Source of the DNA: Pullilachnospira_A gallistercoris
GTDB taxonomy: Bacteria > Bacillota > Clostridia > Lachnospirales > Lachnospiraceae
NCBI GenBank assembly: GCA_018712125.1
Contig: DVHM01000171.1
Span: forward strand, 1 to 9,868
Direction: 5' to 3'
Length of the DNA: 9,868 nt
Below are positions 6,073 through 9,868 of the stretch, piece after piece; the stretch's first letter is position 1; each line of letters begins with the position of its first letter. Below the pieces are notes generated by a model. That model was not told the DNA's origin. It saw only the letters and a program-made list of their open reading frames with translations, and did not search any database. The position numbers were made by a program, and so were the translations under genes.

Positions 6073-7208
6073 GTTCTAATGTGGATGCTCTGGGCATCAT
6101 TTTTCCAAACAGCTATGACGCAACGGTGCCGGAACTGGTAACAGAACGCCTGATGGCCTCCATTCCCTTTGCCAGCCGCTACCGCATGATTGACTTTGTC
6201 CTGTCCGGCATGGTAAACGCCGGCATCGACAACATTTCCGTGATTGTCCGCAAAAACTATCACTCCCTGATGGATCATCTGGGAAGCGGACGCGCATGGG
6301 ATCTGTCCCGCAAAAACGGCGGTCTCAACATTGTTCCTCCCTTCGCGGAGAAGGCGGTAAAAGTTTACCACGGGCGCGTGGAGGCGCTGGCCAGCATTCT
6401 CACTTTTCTCAGAGATCAGAAGGAAAAGTATGTCATCATGGCAGATACCAACGTTGCCGCCAACTATGATTTCAAGGAAGTCATCAGTCAGCACATTGCC
6501 ACCAACGCGGATGTAACTGTCATATATACAAAATGGGAAGCCTCCGCGGAAGCGCTGTCCACCAACGTGGAGCAGGGCGACATGTACTATACGCTCAATC
6601 TTCAGGACGGACGGGTTACGGATATCCATATCAATCCAAAGGAGGAGGGCATACAGAATCTCTCCATGAATATCTATGTGGTAAACAGAGAACTTCTGAT
6701 CCGCCAGATCGAAGACGCTTATATCAAAGGCTATCCTTTCTACGAGAGAGACGTCCTGATCCCCCAGGTCAAGGATCTGAATATCCAGGGATATGAGTAC
6801 ACCGGATATCTGGCGCTGATTACCAGCCTGAAAAGCTACTGCCATGAAAACATGCGGCTTCTCGACGAGAAAAACGCGGATGCGCTGTTCTCCGGCAATC
6901 ACATTTACACCAAAGTCCGGGACGACAATCCTTCCCGCTACACATCTGATGCAAAGGTAAAAAATGTTATGGCCGCAGACGGATGTATCATTGAGGGCGA
7001 AGTGGAGAACTGCGTGCTGTTCCGAGGCGTAAAAATAAAGAAGGGCGCTGTGGTCAAAAACAGCATCCTGATGCAGGATACGGTTGTAGAGCCGGGCGCT
7101 CATGTGGAATATGTCATTACCGATAAGAATGTGACAATTTCCAGCGGAAAAGATGTAAAGGGCGCTATGAGTTATCCCTTCTATGTAGCGAAACATAAGA
7201 CCGTGTAA
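6066..7208 (+). CDS. glgD: GlgD, non-catalytic partner of ADP-glucose pyrophosphorylase
   Basis: A 380-residue paralog of GlgC. In Firmicutes GlgD has little or no activity alone but activates and modulates GlgC. The fold is preserved ([11 protein letters not shown] at 38-48, [17 protein letters not shown] at 77-93, beta-helix C-terminus from about 290), but the catalytic signatures are lost. The GGxGxRL loop is replaced by [15 protein letters not shown] (15-29), and SGD by ADTN (126-129). This is the usual GlgD pattern, not decay. The ATG lies inside the last codons of glgC (ATG 6066, glgC TAA 6070-6072), with a GGATGG-type binding site farther upstream than ideal, so translation is probably coupled to glgC. 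A strong terminator follows. Confidence 0.93.
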   Translation: MVSSNVDALGIIFPNSYDATVPELVTERLMASIPFASRYRMIDFVLSGMVNAGIDNISVIVRKNYHSLMDHLGSGRAWDLSRKNGGLNIVPPFAEKAVKVYHGRVEALASILTFLRDQKEKYVIMADTNVAANYDFKEVISQHIATNADVTVIYTKWEASAEALSTNVEQGDMYYTLNLQDGRVTDIHINPKEEGIQNLSMNIYVVNRELLIRQIEDAYIKGYPFYERDVLIPQVKDLNIQGYEYTGYLALITSLKSYCHENMRLLDEKNADALFSGNHIYTKVRDDNPSRYTSDAKVKNVMAADGCIIEGEVENCVLFRGVKIKKGAVVKNSILMQDTVVEPGAHVEYVITDKNVTISSGKDVKGAMSYPFYVAKHKTV

Positions 7209-7221
7209 TGTGCGTTCATAT

Positions 7222-7247
7222 GATGTACACGCGAAAAACAGTACATC
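7222..7247. repeat. Inverted repeat between glgD and its terminator
   Basis: GATGTAC (7222-7228) and GTACATC (7241-7247) are perfect inverted arms around a 12-nt loop, beginning 14 nt after the glgD stop, with a further GTACAT at 7254-7259. No T-run follows. It may be an extra 3' hairpin in the glgCD mRNA. Confidence 0.35.
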
Positions 7248-7271
7248 CCATGAGTACATAACACCACCTGC

Positions 7272-7322
7272 AAAAACCACAGGCAGAAAGCTTTCCCGAG
7301 CTTTTTCTGCCTGTGGTTTTTT
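7272..7322. terminator. Strong bidirectional intrinsic terminator
   Basis: CCACAGGCAG (7277-7286) pairs with CTGCCTGTGG (7307-7316). The stem continues through AAAGCT/AGCTTT to a 6-nt loop, with a 2-nt bulge. A run of A precedes the stem and a run of T follows it, so it works in both directions: for glgCD on the + strand and for the XRE-membrane gene ending at 7347 on the minus strand. Confidence 0.92.
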
Positions 7323-7346
7323 CTGTGTTTCCTTTATACAGAGCCG

Positions 7347-8306
7347 CTAAAGAGCCCAATTTATCGCAAAAAGCGCGAACACTGCCGACAGAATAATAAC
7401 TGCCATTCCTACCGCAATCCGAATCCTAGTCTGCCGGAGCGCATATTCCGCCTCTCCGCCGCGACTTTTTCCCCAGAAACAGTTCCATATCCCGGCTACG
7501 ATGATACCCCCGCCTGCCAGCACAAAGGGCAGCTCAAAAATCAAAAAGGATAGGATAAAAATCTCCTCCAAAGGTCCATATGCCGTGCATTCGTTCATCA
7601 TGCACCACCAGAAAAAGATGGCTCCGCAGATACCTGCCGCCTTTCCCAGGCCGAAAAGCAATTCCCCGGTTCCCATCTCTCTGCCGTCATTCTTTGCCAG
7701 AATCAACACCGCCAGATCACTGCTGATGCCGCCGTCGAGAGAAATCGGCACAATCTGCGTTCTTGCCGTCTCTTCTTTCCCGTCCTCCACCGGCTGATAT
7801 CGATAGTTCCGTTTTGCGACCACACCATATTCCACTGCCATCTTCATGATCCCCTCGATCAAAAAAACAGCGATCAGTCCGCCGGCGGAAAGATAAAAGC
7901 CAAGAACCGTTACCAGCGAAAGTCCCCAGGCGCTTCCCGCCTCCAGAGAAATCAACATCCATCCACAGAAAATAAAGAAGTACAGATACACCATCATACC
8001 CAGCATAGCCTTGCGCAGCGGTTTTCGCTCCTCCAATCCCTGGGCCATGTAGTAGGTCAGCGAATGTTCCACAGCCTGCTTCTCCACCTTATCTTCCAGA
8101 TCACGGCCCTCCATCAGCTCCACCACGCTCACATGCAGAGCCTGAGCCAGAGAAATCAGAAGCGTGATCTCCGGATAACCGACACCCCTCTCCCACCGGC
8201 TGACCGCCTGTTCCGTCACATGGAGAAGACCTGCCAGCTCCTTCTGGTTCATCCCCCTCCTCTTCCGACACTGCGCGATATACTGTCCCATTTTGTCCTT
8301 TTCCAT
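7347..8306 (-). CDS. XRE-family regulator with membrane-spanning C-terminal half
   Basis: A 319-residue protein. Residues 7-66 form an XRE helix-turn-helix (MNQKELAGLLHVTEQAVSRW at 19-38, then GVGYPEITLLISLAQALHVS). Residues 68-98 are a charged linker. The rest holds about five hydrophobic segments, near 101-121, 128-151, 216-236, 246-277 and 295-316, with a hydrophilic stretch at 160-212. It is probably anchored in the cytoplasmic membrane with the DNA-binding domain inside. Such proteins are frequent in Clostridia but their signals are mostly unknown; it may sense a membrane or envelope state. GAGGT lies 6 nt before the ATG; a second Met at residue 6 is an alternative start. The gene has its own promoter after the methyltransferase gene and shares the terminator with glgCD. 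The function beyond DNA binding is not assigned. Confidence 0.85.
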   Translation of the reverse strand: MEKDKMGQYIAQCRKRRGMNQKELAGLLHVTEQAVSRWERGVGYPEITLLISLAQALHVSVVELMEGRDLEDKVEKQAVEHSLTYYMAQGLEERKPLRKAMLGMMVYLYFFIFCGWMLISLEAGSAWGLSLVTVLGFYLSAGGLIAVFLIEGIMKMAVEYGVVAKRNYRYQPVEDGKEETARTQIVPISLDGGISSDLAVLILAKNDGREMGTGELLFGLGKAAGICGAIFFWWCMMNECTAYGPLEEIFILSFLIFELPFVLAGGGIIVAGIWNCFWGKSRGGEAEYALRQTRIRIAVGMAVIILSAVFALFAINWAL

Positions 8307-8355
8307 ACTCCGACCTCACTCTCTCCGAAATGCACACCCTATGATTTTCAACTTC

Positions 8356-8384
8356 ATCATAACATCTCGGAAAGGTTCTGTCAC
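8356..8384 (-). promoter_or_regulatory. Promoter of the XRE-membrane protein gene
   Basis: On the minus strand GTGACA (8379-8384), a 17-nt spacer and TATGAT (8356-8361) form a good promoter with a leader of about 40 nt. It lies between the methyltransferase stop and the XRE start, so the gene need not depend on upstream transcription. Confidence 0.65.
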
Positions 8385-8389
8385 TGAAC
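8375..8389. promoter_or_regulatory. 15-bp palindrome on the -35 box (candidate XRE operator)
   Basis: GTTCTGTCACTGAAC (8375-8389) is an odd-centred palindrome with six of seven pairs matching, and it covers the whole -35 element. An adjoining perfect palindrome, AACGC-A-GCGTT (8387-8397), overlaps its right end. The spacing and position suit a dimeric XRE repressor controlling its own gene. Function is inferred. Confidence 0.5.
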
Positions 8390-8404
8390 GCAGCGTTTAG
8401 TCGA

Positions 8405-9076
8405 TCATTTCTCCGCTGTTTTCTTTCCCTCCACACAGATCCAGTCAGTGCCCTCCTCTGTGTGGACAGCAATCTCCACAAAACCGGCTGTCTCGAAAAG
8501 TTCTCTGAAATGCTCCGGAGTGGGATTATAGAGCTGATATCTCTCAATATTCTCCAATACTTCCCTGGCCAGCCCCTCCTTCTGGTAAATATCCGCTACC
8601 AGAAGAAACGTCCCGTCTTCTGCCAACACGCGATATACTTCCTTCAGATTTTCCTCCGGATCCGGCCAGAAATAGAAGCTTTCCACTGTGACAATTTTGT
8701 CGAAGGAACTGTCGGAAAATGGCAATTTTTCCACGGAAGCCTCCACGATCTCCATCTTTCCATCCGCGATATCTTTCCGGTTCGTCTTTTTCGAGAGTTC
8801 CACGGAAACCGGAGAGTAATCCACACCAGTCAGATGTCCCTTCCCAATCCGCTTTGAGATTCTTTGCAGTGTGGCCCCGCCGCCGCAGCCAATATCCAGT
8901 GCCCTGTCGTTTTCCTGAAAATTCAAAAATCCGAGAGCCCACTCCGTTACCGGTCCGTGGCTTTCATTCATCCGCCTGAGCATGGAAAATCCTTCTTCTC
9001 CCTGGGGTTTTCTGGGATTCCCCTTTCGCGTAATCTCCTCCTGTCCCTCCGAGGCATACGATTTTTTCTCTTCCAT
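8405..9076 (-). CDS. Class I SAM-dependent methyltransferase
   Basis: A 223-residue cytoplasmic methyltransferase of the UbiE/COQ5-like class. Motif I is LDIGCGGGA (60-68), motif II is VDYSPVS (85-91), the motif IV region is EKLPFSDSSFDKIV (116-129) followed by ESFYFWPDP, and the post-I and C-terminal strands are RVLAEDGTFLLV (149-160) and an ELFETAGF helix (192-199). These show SAM binding; the methyl acceptor is not determined, and small molecules are typical for this group. The first 30 residues are charged and low-complexity. I chose the ATG at 9074-9076, which has AGGAGG a few nucleotides upstream; an earlier in-frame ATG at 9097 would put that binding site inside the gene. The promoter overlaps the end of the Rpn gene. 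Confidence 0.88.
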   Translation of the reverse strand: MEEKKSYASEGQEEITRKGNPRKPQGEEGFSMLRRMNESHGPVTEWALGFLNFQENDRALDIGCGGGATLQRISKRIGKGHLTGVDYSPVSVELSKKTNRKDIADGKMEIVEASVEKLPFSDSSFDKIVTVESFYFWPDPEENLKEVYRVLAEDGTFLLVADIYQKEGLAREVLENIERYQLYNPTPEHFRELFETAGFVEIAVHTEEGTDWICVEGKKTAEK

Positions 9077-9114
9077 TTTCTCCTCCTGCAAAAGCACACC
9101 ATTCGCTGCCTTCT

Positions 9115-9142
9115 ATTCTATCGCATTTGAAAAAATCGTCAA
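9115..9142 (-). promoter_or_regulatory. Promoter of the methyltransferase gene
   Basis: On the minus strand TTGACG (9137-9142), a 16-nt spacer and TAGAAT (9115-9120) form a good promoter. Its -35 box overlaps the stop codon of the upstream Rpn gene, so the two genes are probably transcribed separately despite lying only 62 nt apart. Confidence 0.6.
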
Positions 9143-9309
9143 TTTGCAATTTTCCTCTCGCTCGCCCAGATCTTTTGAAATTGTTCCTCCGACATTCCCT
9201 CTCTCAGCACACATCGCCTGGTAATATCGTACGGTGTGCCCTCACGAATAAAATTCCGAATAAGCTCCTCACGCACATCCTCCATCATTTCATCAATTCC
9301 TCTGCACAT
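9139..9309 (-). CDS. Possible 56-residue C-terminal protein from an internal Rpn start
   Basis: An in-frame ATG at 9309-9307 is preceded by a perfect AGGAGG (9318-9323) at 8-nt spacing. That is as good a ribosome binding site as any in the window. Initiation here would give a 56-residue protein beginning MCRGIDEMMEDV and ending at the Rpn stop, covering only the C-terminal domain without nuclease residues. In E. coli, rpn genes have been reported to make such small C-terminal proteins that restrain the full-length toxic nuclease. The AGGAGG could be an accident of the codons for Ser-Glu-Glu-Glu, so expression is not proven. Confidence 0.45.
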   Translation of the reverse strand: MCRGIDEMMEDVREELIRNFIREGTPYDITRRCVLREGMSEEQFQKIWASERKIAN

Positions 9310-9868
9310 ATCCACTTCCTCCTCACTGCCACTGATTTTAATATCCACTTTTGCAAACGCACGAAGAACCTCCGCCGCCTCTCGTGATAATTCCTGAAAA
9401 AGATCTTTTTTCCTACGTATCAAATCTGCAAGTTCTTCCTTGTCTTCCATAACTTTTAAAAATTCCAGCACACCCCCCAACTGCGTATGGAACTTTCCAA
9501 AGTCTTCTACTTCTGCCGGAACCAAGAGATTCAGCCGATAATCATTAAAAAAGACATTCTTTTCCGGCAAGCGCAACATTTCTTTCAAACTTCTTGGACC
9601 ATCCCATGTCCTGGCGCCAAAATAGATTACCATTGTGTGCACCGGATACAATCGGTCCGATCGATAAAATCCGGAAAGAAATTCCCCCGTATCCATCCCA
9701 TAATCTCTATTTTTCCGATGTTCTGACACGATCTCAGAAACCTGTGCCGCATAGTGCAGCGCGTCATAGAGCATATTTCTGACCGGCATAGCATAATGTA
9801 CGCTCGACTGCACCTCTATTCCATAGATCACATATATCGTACCATTATTCTCTTTTATCGCACATTCT
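9139..9868 (-). CDS. Rpn-family (PD-(D/E)xK) nuclease, C-terminal part, runs off right edge
   Basis: The frame is open to the right edge and ends at TGA 9141-9139, giving 242 visible residues. The stretch GTIYVIYGIEVQSS followed by HYAMPVRNMLYDALHYA strongly resembles the Rpn (recombination-promoting nuclease/putative transposase) family. IEVQ supplies the Glu-x-Gln catalytic signature of the PD-(D/E)xK fold. The earlier catalytic Asp would lie in the missing N-terminal part. The C-terminal half is helical and charged (RRKKDLFQELSREAAEVLRAF), ending in a small domain with REGMSEEQFQKIW. A GTG at 9831 could be read as a start, but the conserved sequence continues before it. E. coli Rpn proteins are DNA endonucleases linked to recombination and phage defence. 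Family assignment is from sequence resemblance without a search. Confidence 0.75.
   Translation of the reverse strand, partial: ECAIKENNGTIYVIYGIEVQSSVHYAMPVRNMLYDALHYAAQVSEIVSEHRKNRDYGMDTGEFLSGFYRSDRLYPVHTMVIYFGARTWDGPRSLKEMLRLPEKNVFFNDYRLNLLVPAEVEDFGKFHTQLGGVLEFLKVMEDKEELADLIRRKKDLFQELSREAAEVLRAFAKVDIKISGSEEEVDMCRGIDEMMEDVREELIRNFIREGTPYDITRRCVLREGMSEEQFQKIWASERKIAN

Noticed and set aside
6042..7280. A 412-codon open frame on the minus strand opposite glgD
   Set aside because: It lies entirely antisense to a clearly real gene, shows no family motif or ribosome binding site, and its composition is that of a mirrored coding frame.
9139..9831. Rpn gene starting at the GTG at 9831
   Set aside because: The frame stays open to the window edge and the residues before the GTG continue the conserved beta-strand leading into the catalytic Glu-x-Gln, so the true start lies outside.

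Overview
The window looks like a chromosomal segment of a Gram-positive member of the Clostridia, most likely a Lachnospiraceae-type gut anaerobe. This is inferred from the glgC-glgD pair typical of Firmicutes, strong AGGAGG-type ribosome binding sites, AT-rich sigma-A-like promoters in a genome of intermediate coding GC, and the style of the Rpn-, Uma2- and HipA-type genes. No rRNA, tRNA, CRISPR array or insertion sequence was seen. No gene-free stretch exceeds 300 bases.

Layout from left to right: the 3' end of an unrecognised + strand gene (2-220); a minus-strand HipB-like/HipA-like toxin-antitoxin operon (1879 to 451) with its own promoter and terminator; a minus-strand HSL-type alpha/beta hydrolase (2826 to 1924) divergent from a TetR regulator (3105-3710); a minus-strand protein fusing an XRE DNA-binding domain to a Uma2 nuclease-like domain (4593 to 3787), divergent from the overlapping glgC-glgD operon (4864-7208); a shared bidirectional terminator; then, all on the minus strand, an XRE regulator with a membrane-spanning C-terminal half (8306 to 7347), a class I SAM-dependent methyltransferase (9076 to 8405), and the C-terminal part of an Rpn-family nuclease running off the right edge (from 9139).

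The housekeeping core is glgCD, which makes ADP-glucose for glycogen. Around it sits an accessory collection of DNA-binding regulators and nuclease or kinase toxins (HipBA, XRE-Uma2, Rpn). Almost every gene has its own compact promoter, several starting within or right after the stop codon of the preceding gene, so most of these look like independent units rather than one large operon.

The observations most worth following are: a perfect in-frame internal ribosome binding site and ATG inside the Rpn gene that would produce a 56-residue C-terminal protein; a helically phased set of direct repeats built into the promoter of the XRE-Uma2 gene; a hipBA promoter positioned so that its mRNA would be nearly leaderless, framed by inverted repeats; and a 15-bp near-perfect palindrome lying on the -35 element of the XRE-membrane protein gene. 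Together they suggest several small self-regulating modules. Everything said about regulation is inferred from sequence patterns.
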